From Lachnospira pectinoschiza (GTDB lineage: Bacteria > Bacillota > Clostridia > Lachnospirales > Lachnospiraceae): 64,000 nt of DNA. The position numbers were made by a program, and so were the translations under genes. Shown here piece by piece: positions 44,003-53,303 of the stretch. The notes beneath the pieces are model-generated. The model searched no databases. It was not told where the DNA came from and saw nothing but the letters and a program-made list of their open reading frames with translations. The first letter of the stretch is position 1; each line of letters opens with the position of its first letter. The stretch covers positions 124,001 to 188,000 of the forward strand of contig NZ_JAJCRR010000004.1 in the NCBI RefSeq assembly GCF_020564355.1, read 5' to 3'.

Positions 44003-44047
44003 AACCCCTGAAAAGGAACCGTGTTATACGGACTTTTCAGGGGTTTT
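44003..44047 (+). promoter_or_regulatory. Second hairpin before ribD
   Basis: Perfect 13-bp stem AACCCCTGAAAAG / CTTTTCAGGGGTT with a 17-nt loop and a short TT. Its 5' arm is complementary to the 5' flank and P1 strand of the aptamer (ACTTTTCAGGG at 43771), and its 3' arm repeats that 11-mer exactly. Confidence 0.6.
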
Positions 44048-44109
44048 GTGCATTTTATGGAAGAACAGTTGTAAACAAAAAAATGATAATAAAAAGAAGG
44101 TGCGTAAAA

Positions 44110-45246
44110 TTGAACAGCAGTCAGACAAAACAATATATGTACCGGGCGCTGGAGCTGGCAAAAAAGGGAACAGGCGCGGTTAATCCAAATCCGCTGGTTG
44201 GTGCGGTGCTGGTAAAGGACAACCGGATTATCGGAGAAGGGTATCATGAAAAATACGGACAGCTGCACGCAGAACGCAATGCGATAGCGGACTGTTACAG
44301 ACGCGGTGAAAATCCGGCGGGAGCAGAACTTTACGTGACGTTAGAGCCATGCTGTCACTACGGAAAAACACCGCCCTGTACGGAGGCAATTATTGAAAAT
44401 AAGATTGTAAAGGTATATGTCGGTTCAAATGACCCGAATCCGCTTGTAGACGGCGGCGGGATTGCGGTATTGCGGGCGCATGGAATTGAAGTGGAAACCG
44501 GTATTTTAAAACAGGAGTGCGATGCACTCAATGAAATCTTTTTCCATTATATCCGCACGAAACGCCCATTTGTACTGATGAAATACGCAATGACAATGGA
44601 CGGCAAAATTGCAACGGTGACAGGCGATTCCAAGTGGATTACGGGAGAGGCGGCACGCAGGCAGGTGCATGAAGACAGGAACCGCTGTGCGGCGATTATG
44701 GCAGGTGTCGGAACGGTGATTGCCGATAATCCGATGTTAAACTGCCGTCTGCCGGAGGGACATTCGCCGGTAAGAATTATCTGTGACACGTCACTGCGTA
44801 CCCCGGCTGATTCGCTTGTTGTAACAACGGCAAAGGAAATACCGACAATACTTGCAACGTGCTGTACGGATAAAGAAAAACAAAAAGTATTTACCGATAA
44901 AGGCTGTAAAATTCTTGAAGTATCGGAAACGTATGACAAAAACGGCAAAAAGCAGCTGGATTTACAGGATTTATGCAAACAGTTCGGTGAACAAAAAATC
45001 GACAGCGTGCTTTTAGAGGGCGGTGCAGCATTAAACGGGTCTGCCTTACAGGCGGGAATTGTAAGCTGCGTGCAGACTTATATTGCATCAAAGATTTTTG
45101 GCGGGCAGGAAGCAAAATCACCGGTCGGCGGAAGCGGTGTCAAGCTGGCATGTGAGGCATATGAATTTGAAATCAAAGAAATCCGCCGGATTGGTGAAGA
45201 CATTTTAATCAGGAGTGTGCCAAAGAAAATACAGGAAGGAGTGTAG
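44110..45246 (+). CDS. ribD: Bifunctional riboflavin deaminase/reductase RibD
   Basis: 378 residues. The N-terminal zinc deaminase domain has HAERNAI and PCCHYGKTPPC; the C-terminal reductase domain has MKYAMTMDGKIAT and EGGAALNGS. It converts the first pyrimidine intermediate to 5-amino-6-ribitylamino-uracil phosphate. No ATG has a good site; TTG at 44110 lies 9 bases after AAGAAGG and gives the expected N-terminus (NSSQTKQYMYRALELAKKG). First gene of the operon. Confidence 0.95.
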   Translation: MNSSQTKQYMYRALELAKKGTGAVNPNPLVGAVLVKDNRIIGEGYHEKYGQLHAERNAIADCYRRGENPAGAELYVTLEPCCHYGKTPPCTEAIIENKIVKVYVGSNDPNPLVDGGGIAVLRAHGIEVETGILKQECDALNEIFFHYIRTKRPFVLMKYAMTMDGKIATVTGDSKWITGEAARRQVHEDRNRCAAIMAGVGTVIADNPMLNCRLPEGHSPVRIICDTSLRTPADSLVVTTAKEIPTILATCCTDKEKQKVFTDKGCKILEVSETYDKNGKKQLDLQDLCKQFGEQKIDSVLLEGGAALNGSALQAGIVSCVQTYIASKIFGGQEAKSPVGGSGVKLACEAYEFEIKEIRRIGEDILIRSVPKKIQEGV

Positions 45247-45251
45247 AGCAG

Positions 45252-45887
45252 ATGTTTACAGGAATTATCGAAGAAGTCGGAACGATAAAGCAGATTCAGA
45301 AAAATCCAGCATCGGCGGTTCTTACGATTGCGGCAGACACGGTGCTTGAGCAGACTAAAATCGGTGACAGCATTGCGGTCAACGGTGTGTGCCTCACAGT
45401 AACGGATTTAAAAGCCGGCAGTTTTACGGCAGACGTCATGCATGAAACCCTGCGGCGGTCTTCGCTTGGCAGTGTCCGCCCAGGCAGTCCGGTGAATCTG
45501 GAACGTGCAATGCAGTTAGGCGGAAGATTTGGCGGACATATTGTGTCGGGGCATATTGATGCAACCGGGAAAATTCTTGGTATCCGTGAAGATGACAATG
45601 CAGTGTGGTACAGGATTGGTGCAGATTATAAAATACTAAAATATATTGTGGAAAAGGGTTCGGTGGCGTTAGACGGTATCAGCCTGACCGTGGCAGAGGT
45701 GCGAAGTGACAGCTTCAGCGTATCGGTGATTCCACACACAAGGGCGAACACAACACTTACACATAAAAAAATTGGTGATATTATTAATATTGAAACGGAC
45801 TGTATCGGTAAATATATTGAAAAACTGATACCGGAACACGGCGGCGGTGTGAGCCGCGAAGTGCTGTTAAGGAACGGATTTATTTAG
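45252..45887 (+). CDS. ribE: Riboflavin synthase alpha subunit
   Basis: 211 residues with the internal duplication of the family: MFTGIIEEVG...GVCLTV in the first half and the related VEKGSVALDGISLTV in the second. It dismutates two lumazines to riboflavin. It starts 5 bases after ribD. Confidence 0.96.
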   Translation: MFTGIIEEVGTIKQIQKNPASAVLTIAADTVLEQTKIGDSIAVNGVCLTVTDLKAGSFTADVMHETLRRSSLGSVRPGSPVNLERAMQLGGRFGGHIVSGHIDATGKILGIREDDNAVWYRIGADYKILKYIVEKGSVALDGISLTVAEVRSDSFSVSVIPHTRANTTLTHKKIGDIINIETDCIGKYIEKLIPEHGGGVSREVLLRNGFI

Positions 45888-45902
45888 GAAAGGTGAACAA
45901 AA

Positions 45903-47102
45903 ATGAGTGAATTTCAGTTTAGTACGGTGGATGAAGCACTGGAAGATTTAAAAAACGGAAAAATTATTCTCGTAGCGGATGATGAAGACCGCGAAAATGA
46001 AGGCGATATGATTTGTGCGGCAGAATTTGCGACGACAGAAAATGTTAATTTTATGGCGACACACGCTAAGGGCTTAATCTGTATGCCGATGAGTGAAGAA
46101 ATCTGCCGCCGCTTACAGTTTCCGCAGATGGTGACAGACAATACGGACAATCATGAAACAGCATTTACCGTATCTGTCGATTATGTGGAAACAACGACAG
46201 GCATTTCCGCAAAGGAACGCGGACTGACGGCACGAAAATGTGTGGAAGACGGTGTAAAACCGCAGGATTTCAGAAGACCGGGACATATGTTTCCGCTGAT
46301 GGCAAAGAAAAACGGCGTGTTAGAGCGCAATGGACACACCGAAGCGACAGTGGATTTGATGAAGCTGGCGGGATTAAAGCAGTGCGGTCTGTGCTGTGAA
46401 ATCATGAAGGATGACGGTACCATGATGCGCATGGATGAATTAAAGGAACTGGCACAAAAATACCAGTTAAAATTTATCACGATTGCCGCGCTGCAGGATT
46501 ACAGAAAAAAGCATGATAAGCTCATAGAGCGTGTAGCAGTGACAAAAATGCCGACAAAGTACGGTGAATTCAAGGCATACGGTTATATCAATCTTTTAAA
46601 CGGAGAACATCATGTTGCACTGGTAAAAGGTGAAATCGGTGACGGAAAAGACCTTTTATGCCGTGTCCATTCGGAGTGCCTGACAGGCGATGCGTTCGGT
46701 TCCCTGCGTTGTGACTGCGGACAGCAATTTGCTGCTGCAATGACACAGATTGAAAAAGAAGGCAGGGGAATTCTGCTATATATGCGGCAGGAAGGAAGAG
46801 GTATCGGATTGATTAATAAGCTGCGTGCCTATGAATTGCAGGATAACGGAATGGATACACTGGAAGCCAATCTGGCGCTGGGATTTGCCGGGGATTTGCG
46901 TGAATATTATATCGGTGCGCAGATTTTAAAGGATTTAGGCGCAAAGACGCTGCGGCTTTTAACCAATAATCCGGATAAGGTTTATCAGCTTTCGGATTAC
47001 GGCATGGAAATTACGGAGCGTGTGCCGATTCAGATGGAAGCAACAAAGTATGACAGTTTTTATTTAAAGACAAAGAAAATGAGAATGGGACATCTGCTGT
47101 AA
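45903..47102 (+). CDS. ribBA: Bifunctional DHBP synthase / GTP cyclohydrolase II RibBA
   Basis: 399 residues. The RibB half shows [10 protein letters not shown] and GHTEATVDL; the RibA half shows [19 protein letters not shown] (zinc Cys) and RQEGRGIGL. It feeds both branches of riboflavin synthesis. AGGAAAGG precedes the ATG. Confidence 0.97.
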   Translation: MSEFQFSTVDEALEDLKNGKIILVADDEDRENEGDMICAAEFATTENVNFMATHAKGLICMPMSEEICRRLQFPQMVTDNTDNHETAFTVSVDYVETTTGISAKERGLTARKCVEDGVKPQDFRRPGHMFPLMAKKNGVLERNGHTEATVDLMKLAGLKQCGLCCEIMKDDGTMMRMDELKELAQKYQLKFITIAALQDYRKKHDKLIERVAVTKMPTKYGEFKAYGYINLLNGEHHVALVKGEIGDGKDLLCRVHSECLTGDAFGSLRCDCGQQFAAAMTQIEKEGRGILLYMRQEGRGIGLINKLRAYELQDNGMDTLEANLALGFAGDLREYYIGAQILKDLGAKTLRLLTNNPDKVYQLSDYGMEITERVPIQMEATKYDSFYLKTKKMRMGHLL

Positions 47103-47244
47103 TGATGTAATGTAATGTATCCAATGTACCGCACACGGAATAAGAAGGCTGATACCGGAGATTTTTCAGAGTATGAACTTCTATGACAAAAGATATTTAA
47201 AACAACATTTTATTAAAATTAATATATAAGAAAGGGAGAAAAAA

Positions 47245-47712
47245 ATGAAGATTTATGAAGGAAAGTTAGTTTCAGAAGGTGTAAAGGTAGGAATTGTTGT
47301 AGCACGTTTTAACGAATTTATTACGTCAAAGCTGTTAGCAGGTGCCATAGATGGTCTGAAGCGCCACGAGGTAGCGGAGGAAGACATCGAAGTGGCCTGG
47401 GTGCCTGGCGCATTTGAAATTCCACTGATTGCTTCTAAAATGGCAAAGAGCGGAAAATATGATGCCGTCATCTGTCTGGGGGCAGTGATCCGCGGGGCAA
47501 CAAGCCATTATGACTATGTATGCAGTGAGGTGTCCAAAGGAGTTGCAAATGTATCCTTAAACAGTGATATACCGGTAATGTTCGGCGTGCTGACAACGGA
47601 TACGATTGAACAGGCAATTGAACGTGCCGGTACAAAGGCAGGCAATAAAGGCTTTGAATGTGCAGAAGGTGCAATTGAAATGGTCAATTTAATACGTTCT
47701 ATTGAAAGGTAA
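47245..47712 (+). CDS. ribH: 6,7-dimethyl-8-ribityllumazine synthase RibH
   Basis: 155 residues. WVPGAFEIP and [13 protein letters not shown] hold the active-site residues, and FGVLTTDT is conserved. It starts 142 bases after ribBA with AAAGGGAG upstream; no separate promoter or other feature is obvious in that gap. Last gene of the operon. Confidence 0.97.
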   Translation: MKIYEGKLVSEGVKVGIVVARFNEFITSKLLAGAIDGLKRHEVAEEDIEVAWVPGAFEIPLIASKMAKSGKYDAVICLGAVIRGATSHYDYVCSEVSKGVANVSLNSDIPVMFGVLTTDTIEQAIERAGTKAGNKGFECAEGAIEMVNLIRSIER

Positions 47713-47745
47713 AACAGAATAAAATAAAGTTTAAAATGGGTAAGG

Positions 47746-47799
47746 ATAAAGCTGTACTTTAATGATTTAAAATCGTTAAAGTACAGCTTTATTTTTTTC
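47746..47799 (+). terminator. Terminator of the riboflavin operon
   Basis: Perfect 15-bp stem AAAGCTGTACTTTAA / TTAAAGTACAGCTTT and then ATTTTTTT. Confidence 0.9.
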
Positions 47800-47939
47800 G
47801 ATTCCTTAATGTCCACATTCTGAATAGGGTTATTTTACAGCAGTTCCATTTATTAATATTCCATAATAGGTATAAATTAGGGAAATATAAATACACTAAA
47901 ATAAGAATCAGTATGAATGAAGTTCGGAGATTAGTACTT

Positions 47940-48650
47940 ATGAGTGTAGTGTATAGGGATGTGCTTGAGCGTTTTGTAAAATACAGAGAGCAGCGTAATA
48001 TATCACAGAATGAACTTGCACAGATGCTTTGCATTTCACAAAGTTATGTCAGTAAAATGGAAGTGGGAAAGGCAAGAATCTCATTTGATATTTTAACGGC
48101 ATTGTATCAACAGGGCTGGGATATTGACTATATCATTACGGGACAGGAGAACCACCGCACCGTATTAAATGATTTGTACGAGAGTTGTAAGGAAGATTGC
48201 AGGGCAGACTTTTTGCAGTATATGATATGGACCGTGATGCAGGGAATAAAAAGCTACGAAAAACAGGTAAAACAGGTGATGCGGTATATTGAAAAATTTG
48301 AATATCTGAAAATGTATACATCGGGAATCGCAGCCGAAGATAATGCATTTTACGGCATCAGAACGGTCAATAAATTATCGCAGGTGCAGATGGCAAAAAT
48401 GCTGCACGTAGATATCAAGAAATACAGGGCAATGGAGAAAAATGAAAAGAAGCCGGATGCGGAGCTGTTGATGCTGCTATACAACAATTTTGAGTGCATG
48501 CCGTTTGAAACGGTTTATGGGGAGAATGATTTGGGAGAAATCAATGCTGTCTGGAGAAAGATGCAGCCGCAATTGCAGAAGGAACTATATGAATTTATGA
48601 AACATGGTCTGCAATTTATGAACAGTCAGACCGGAGATACGGAAGTATGA
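47940..48650 (+). CDS. XRE-family regulator with two HTH-like regions, agr-linked
   Basis: 236 residues. The N-terminal HTH_3 domain (FVKYREQRNISQNELAQML and CISQSYVSKMEVG) is followed by a helical middle. A second HTH-like region lies at about residues 145-200 (NKLSQVQMAKMLHVDIKKYRAM). The ATG at 47940 has CGGAG 11 bases upstream; the in-frame ATG at 47913 has no site. Its stop overlaps the response-regulator start (ATGA), so it is translated with the signalling pair and may feed into the same output. Confidence 0.8.
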   Translation: MSVVYRDVLERFVKYREQRNISQNELAQMLCISQSYVSKMEVGKARISFDILTALYQQGWDIDYIITGQENHRTVLNDLYESCKEDCRADFLQYMIWTVMQGIKSYEKQVKQVMRYIEKFEYLKMYTSGIAAEDNAFYGIRTVNKLSQVQMAKMLHVDIKKYRAMEKNEKKPDAELLMLLYNNFECMPFETVYGENDLGEINAVWRKMQPQLQKELYEFMKHGLQFMNSQTGDTEV

Positions 48651-49369
48651 GTGTATTAATATTGGAAGACAACAGGCAGATATTAAAGGTTTTAGAGAAA
48701 CTGGTGTTGTCTGTAGCAGAAGATGAAAAAGTTTATGTTACGGATAATGTCGGGGAAGCCTATAAAATAGCGATGGAAATTTCTATTGATGTATTTATGC
48801 TGGATATTATTCTATATGGTGATAAAAAAGGCGATACATCAGGTATGCAGTATGCACAATCTATGCGGAAGCTGGAGCGTTACCGTTTTACACCTATTAT
48901 TTTTATTACTTCATTAGAAGACCCGGAAATGTATGCTTTGCGGGATTTGCACGCTTTTGGATATATTGAAAAGCCGTTTGCACCTTCACAGGTTGAAAAT
49001 CTTCTGCGCGATGCACTGCATTTTAAGACACAAAAGGAAAAAGATGCAATGATGTTTTTCAGAAAGGACGGCATTTTGTATCCTGTCAAATGTAACCGTG
49101 TGATTTATATGGAACTAATCAAAAGAAAAATCTGTATTCATATGAAAAACGGTGATGTGCTGAGTATTCCGTATAAATCTTTCAGGGAAATCATGGAGGA
49201 AGCGAATTACGAGAAGTTTGTACAGTGCAGCAGAAATTGTGTGATTAATATAGATTATATCAAAAATATTGACAAAACCAATCGATTTATAACGCTGGAG
49301 GGGACCAAAACAGCAGTGGAAATGGGCGGAACATTTATTAAGAAGGTTGTTGGGGTGCTGGGATTATGA
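48647..49369 (+). CDS. AgrA-like LytTR response regulator
   Basis: 240 residues. The receiver domain has LEDN, the phospho-acceptor Asp53 (FMLDII) and the EKPF lysine; the LytTR DNA-binding domain occupies about residues 135-238 (CSRNCVINIDYI segment). It overlaps its neighbours by 4 bases on both sides, so XRE, regulator and kinase form one coupled unit. Presumed output is transcription of the agr locus and linked genes. Confidence 0.88.
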   Translation: MSVLILEDNRQILKVLEKLVLSVAEDEKVYVTDNVGEAYKIAMEISIDVFMLDIILYGDKKGDTSGMQYAQSMRKLERYRFTPIIFITSLEDPEMYALRDLHAFGYIEKPFAPSQVENLLRDALHFKTQKEKDAMMFFRKDGILYPVKCNRVIYMELIKRKICIHMKNGDVLSIPYKSFREIMEEANYEKFVQCSRNCVINIDYIKNIDKTNRFITLEGTKTAVEMGGTFIKKVVGVLGL

Positions 49370-50649
49370 TGTTAATAATATTTGTCTTTTTAGAGGCAGT
49401 GACTGTTTTAATTTTACTAAATGCATTATATGGACAGAAAATGCATTTGGATTGGATTTCAGTTCTTTTTATTATATGTGACTGTGTATTGATGTCTTTG
49501 ATTCGTTTTTGTGGACTAAATCAAAATAGCTCTTTTATTATTTATTTTGCATTGCTAGTATATTGCATTATGGAGTTTAAAACCAAAATTAGTGAAATGA
49601 TTGTAAATATGGTGTTGCTTGCTATTATAATGATGGGAATACAGTTGCCTGCATTATTAATACTAGACGTTTTGGGAGATACTATAAAAGGTTATGAAGA
49701 TTTATCTGTTGCTATAATTAATGCTGTAATATTAGCGATAGTAATAATCATAATTAAGAAAATAGATTTACATACAATATCCACGTCTTTTCTAAGAAAA
49801 GGGAAAATAATAGGAATAATACTAATTTTTGAGAGTACATTATTAGCATTTTTGCTTTATCAATATAAGAGCGCACAAGGGGAAGTTCCAGTACAATATA
49901 TTGTAATTACTGGAGTACTTGTTTTGATATTGATGTTATGTGTTCATACTTTGTTATATAAAATTAGATTTCGTGAAAAACAAGCAGAATTAGAAGCATA
50001 TAAGACGTACAGTGCTGCATTTTCAGATTTAATTACGCAGATTCGTGCCAGACAGCATGAGTTTGACAATCATATCAGTGCGTTATGCAACCTGCATTAC
50101 ATTTGTAAAGATTATGATGAACTGGTTCAAGAACAATCAAAGTATGCGAAAGATGTTATCAGCAATAATCGTTTTCACAAACTGCTTGTTTCGGGTAATC
50201 CTGTGATTGCTGGATTTTTATATGGAAAATTAAGTTCTATTCAGGAACAGGGAATAGAGGTGACTTATACTTTCCATATATCAGAATTTACCAGTAAAAT
50301 TCCTGTATATCTGGTGGTAGAACTGGTTGGAAATTTATTAAAAAATGCAGTGGAAGCAGTAAAGACACAGCAGGTTGAAAAACAGATACATCTTTCCTGC
50401 ACAGAAAATGAGAATGAATTCTGTCTAGGAGTGCGAAACAGAAGTGAAAAGATTCCATTAGACGAAATAGGCAGATTTTTTGAGAAGGGATATAGCAGTA
50501 AAGGCAGTGGACGAGGACTGGGGCTATATAATGTAAAAGAAATTTGTGAGAAATATGGTGTTGATATTGTATGTGATAATACTGAAATTGATGATAAAAA
50601 CTGGTTTTTAATTGAATTACATATAAAAAAACAAACCTTTTCTTATTGA
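49366..50649 (+). CDS. AgrC-like GHKL sensor histidine kinase
   Basis: 427 residues. Six or so N-terminal helices (residues 1-200) form the peptide sensor. The phospho-accepting His231 lies in RQHEFDNHI, and the GHKL ATP site has VGNLLKNAVEA (N-box) and GSGRGLGLYNV. Noticeably more AT-rich than neighbours. The likely ligand is the cyclic peptide encoded by the convergent agrD-like gene. Confidence 0.88.
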   Translation: MMLIIFVFLEAVTVLILLNALYGQKMHLDWISVLFIICDCVLMSLIRFCGLNQNSSFIIYFALLVYCIMEFKTKISEMIVNMVLLAIIMMGIQLPALLILDVLGDTIKGYEDLSVAIINAVILAIVIIIIKKIDLHTISTSFLRKGKIIGIILIFESTLLAFLLYQYKSAQGEVPVQYIVITGVLVLILMLCVHTLLYKIRFREKQAELEAYKTYSAAFSDLITQIRARQHEFDNHISALCNLHYICKDYDELVQEQSKYAKDVISNNRFHKLLVSGNPVIAGFLYGKLSSIQEQGIEVTYTFHISEFTSKIPVYLVVELVGNLLKNAVEAVKTQQVEKQIHLSCTENENEFCLGVRNRSEKIPLDEIGRFFEKGYSSKGSGRGLGLYNVKEICEKYGVDIVCDNTEIDDKNWFLIELHIKKQTFSY

Positions 50650-50674
50650 TATAATACTTTTTATGTAGTATAAT
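50646..50674 (+). promoter_or_regulatory. Promoter of the ATPase-nuclease pair
   Basis: TTGATA (50646-50651), 17-bp spacer, TATAAT (50669-50674). The -35 overlaps the kinase stop codon, so the pair can be expressed separately from the agr genes. Confidence 0.7.
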
Positions 50675-50729
50675 CTAAAACATATCTTGACAGTAAAGTT
50701 GATAATTTAATGAAAAGGGGTGGGGTCTA

Positions 50730-51716
50730 ATGGCTATTAAATCAATGAAAGTACTAAATATAATGGCATTTCATCAAAAAGAATTGGATTTGCAATTTGG
50801 TGATGGTATTAATATTTTAATTGGCGAGAACGGTATGGGAAAAACAACCCTGCTTAAAATGATATATGCAGCGTTACAGTATTCAATTGAAAATCAGACA
50901 TCAGGTAAAGAATTGATACATTTTTTTTCAAATAATTTAAGAGATTTCAGTCAGATGAAATATCCGGGGAAGGAAAAAGATACCTGTTATTATGAGATAT
51001 CAGATGGTCAACATTTCTTTAAAGACTATTTGACAAAGGAAAATGGTATTGTTTCTGAAGGCTGGAAAGGCTTAAATATACAGTCCGTATTTATTCCAAC
51101 CACAGAAATGCTTTCTCATTCAAAGGGATTTTTAGCAATGAATCAGAAGTATAATATGCCGTTTGATGAAACACAAATAGATATTATTGTAAATGCTTCG
51201 CTTCCTGAAACCAGAAAAGTGTCGCAATCCTGTGAAATTATTTTAAAAGAAATTAGTGAAGTTATTAATGGAAAGGTAGTACAGGAAGATGATACGTTTT
51301 ATATAGTGAAAAATGATGGCAGGAAAATTGATTTTTCTTTGGAAGCAGAGGGCATGAGAAAATTGGGATTGTTGTGGAAGCTGATTCGGAATGGGCTGTT
51401 AGAAAAGGATTCTGTATTACTGTGGGATGAACCGGAAGCCAATCTAAATCCTGAATTATACCCGCTGGTGGCGAATATACTGCTTGCATTACAAAAGAAT
51501 GGCGTGCAGATTTTTCTTGCAACACATAGTTATAATTTTGCTAAATATCTGGAAATCAGAAGAACGGAGAGGGAACAGGTATTTATTCACAATCTGTATA
51601 GAAATGATTCGGGAAAAGAAATAATGAGTGTATCAGCATATAAGATGGAAGATTTGGAACCGAATCATATTATGATGGCGGATAACCAGTTATTGGACGA
51701 AGTGTATAATATGTGA
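50730..51716 (+). CDS. AAA (SMC/OLD-like) ATPase, defence-type
   Basis: 328-residue ABC-like ATPase of the AAA_15/AAA_21 kind. Walker A GENGMGKTT is at residues 32-40, a signature-like SLEAEGMRKL at 203-212, Walker B LLWDEPEANLNP from 230, and the switch His266 in ATHSYN. There are no membrane helices. AAAGGGG precedes the ATG. The nuclease-like gene follows after 9 bases. The same architecture is used by effector ATPases of Septu-, PARIS- and OLD-type anti-phage systems; the assignment to defence is an inference. Confidence 0.85.
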   Translation: MAIKSMKVLNIMAFHQKELDLQFGDGINILIGENGMGKTTLLKMIYAALQYSIENQTSGKELIHFFSNNLRDFSQMKYPGKEKDTCYYEISDGQHFFKDYLTKENGIVSEGWKGLNIQSVFIPTTEMLSHSKGFLAMNQKYNMPFDETQIDIIVNASLPETRKVSQSCEIILKEISEVINGKVVQEDDTFYIVKNDGRKIDFSLEAEGMRKLGLLWKLIRNGLLEKDSVLLWDEPEANLNPELYPLVANILLALQKNGVQIFLATHSYNFAKYLEIRRTEREQVFIHNLYRNDSGKEIMSVSAYKMEDLEPNHIMMADNQLLDEVYNM

Positions 51717-51725
51717 GGTTAGTCT

Positions 51726-52241
51726 ATGGAAACACTTTTAATAGATGAAAATGGAGAATATGGTCTGGATTGCACACAGGCGGTTTGGGCATCTGACAAG
51801 ATGCATGAGGATTATCATCGTGCAAAAGTACAATTATCTGATGCGGATTTTTTACTTGAAGAAGCGAACAATATTCTGATAGTGGAATATAAAAATGCAG
51901 ATACAAAAAAGGCAAGAGAAGCCAGATACAAAACGCCGGCGTTCAATCCAATGGACGATAAAAAATTTACTTCAACAGTACGAAAGTTTTATGATTCGCT
52001 TCATTATATACATTTATTGGGGAAAAATAAACCTGTAAAATATGTATATGTAGTAGAAGCGCCGAATAGCGATGCAATTATGCGAAAGAGATTGCGGGCG
52101 AGAATGAAGACACTATTGCCTTTTGCATTGCAGGAAAATATAAATACGGGGATTTCATTGATAGATAAGGTTGATGTACTTTCTATTAATGAATGGAATA
52201 TGCATGATGAGTATGGAAAGTATCCATTTGTAAAACTATAG
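51726..52241 (+). CDS. PD-(D/E)XK-like nuclease partner, putative
   Basis: 171 residues, no named family recognised. Asp41 (SDADFLL) and Glu54-x-Lys56 (ILIVEYKN) sit on the expected beta-hairpin of the PD-(D/E)XK nuclease fold, spaced as in restriction-endonuclease-like proteins. A basic stretch (MRKRLRARMK, about 118-127) could bind nucleic acid. It is coupled to the ATPase gene by a 9-base gap. An effector cleaving nucleic acid under ATPase control is plausible but unproven. Confidence 0.6.
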   Translation: METLLIDENGEYGLDCTQAVWASDKMHEDYHRAKVQLSDADFLLEEANNILIVEYKNADTKKAREARYKTPAFNPMDDKKFTSTVRKFYDSLHYIHLLGKNKPVKYVYVVEAPNSDAIMRKRLRARMKTLLPFALQENINTGISLIDKVDVLSINEWNMHDEYGKYPFVKL

Positions 52242-52257
52242 AAAAATAGAATGATAA

Positions 52258-52319
52258 AACAGGAGTAGTATAATCCATAAAATAGCGTGTAAAGGAGTAT
52301 ACTACTTCTGTTTATTTTA
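52258..52319. terminator. Terminator between the nuclease and agrD
   Basis: 15-bp stem AACAGGAGTAGTATA / TATACTACTTCTGTT (one G-U), then TATTTTAATT. It sits between convergent genes and may serve both. Confidence 0.75.
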
Positions 52320-52320
52320 A

Positions 52321-52467
52321 TTAATTGTGATAATCATCTTCTTTTGGGAATTCACATTCACCAAAGAAAAAGATACTAGGTCCAGAATTTCCACCCCATT
52401 TACTTACCCTTGCCAGCTGTTCCAACAGCACCTTTATAGGGGAAATTGTTTCTGTCTGTGTATTCAT
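52321..52467 (-). CDS. agrD: AgrD-like autoinducer precursor, serine-lactone type
   Basis: 48 residues: amphipathic N-terminal helix (about 8-24), then GGNSGPSIFFF followed by GECEFPKED. Aligned to S. aureus AgrD (ring C-D-F-I-M, tail DEVEVPKEL), Ser31 takes the ring Cys position and the tail GECEFPKED matches the C-terminal recognition segment. A five-residue Ser31-Phe35 lactone is predicted. AAGGAG lies six bases before the ATG. It begins in the agrB stop (TAATG). Confidence 0.82.
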   Translation of the reverse strand: MNTQTETISPIKVLLEQLARVSKWGGNSGPSIFFFGECEFPKEDDYHN

Positions 52468-53039
52468 TAGATACTCCTTTCCTGCACGGTATGATGAAAT
52501 ACAGTGCATATTTTTTTCTGTGCAGCTGCACAGGATAGCTGTACAGCGTGCAGTATAATTACCCAGAATCCGGATACCATGTATTCATTTTCCGGGGTAA
52601 TCAGCAATATAAAAAAGAACACGGTTAAAATGCCGGTGGAAATCCACTTAAATCGTTTCTTTTTCGCAGCAGAAAGCGCTGGTCTTTTTGATGAAGAAAC
52701 AGGTGCAAGCGCATAATTTATTAAAATGCAGACCATGCACAATAAAATCCGTGCTGTTTTCGTTAAAGAAATCAGCGGCAGAAGCGTCAGACACAAAAAA
52801 GCATAACCGGTGCTTACAAACAGACAGCCTGCATATGTATTGCAGTGAAATCCGCCAGCTGTGCGCCGGATACAGCAAAGAAATAAAAGTGTTGCAATGC
52901 ACAGTGCCAGATGTCTGCGGTATAAGAATAAAATGAAAAATAATTTGCTGCTTTCTGAAAGAAATGTAAAAAGCAGATAACGCAGCAGCGCAATCTGATA
53001 ATCTGTTAAATTATAACGTCCTTTTAATTTTTCCCACAT
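52467..53039 (-). CDS. agrB: AgrB-like autoinducer-processing membrane endopeptidase
   Basis: 190 residues with about five to six helices. RRTAGGFHCNTYAGC carries the catalytic pair His65 and Cys72, seven residues apart as in AgrB. It cuts AgrD and forms the thiolactone/lactone intermediate. The ATG at 53039 (MWEKLKGRYNL) has a weak GGGGA site; an ATG at 53084 is possible. The stop overlaps agrD. Confidence 0.88.
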   Translation of the reverse strand: MWEKLKGRYNLTDYQIALLRYLLFTFLSESSKLFFILFLYRRHLALCIATLLFLCCIRRTAGGFHCNTYAGCLFVSTGYAFLCLTLLPLISLTKTARILLCMVCILINYALAPVSSSKRPALSAAKKKRFKWISTGILTVFFFILLITPENEYMVSGFWVIILHAVQLSCAAAQKKICTVFHHTVQERSI

Positions 53040-53303
53040 ACAATCCCCGTTTCTGAGCAATTTTATCGCTGTTTCTGTCCTCATTCTATATCCACAAAAT
53101 CATAAAAAGAAAAATGTGTCGTTAATTGTAGAAATTTGTAATGTAATGTATAAAATTTTAAAAAATGAAAATAACAGGCGGAAACACTTTAAAATTTGCA
53201 TAAGTAAAAGCAAAAACAGATGAAATGGATTTTGATTCGATATAATAAAAAGTTATGCTCACATCGCATTTAAGAAAAACAGATGTAAAAATGTTCCATA
53301 CAT

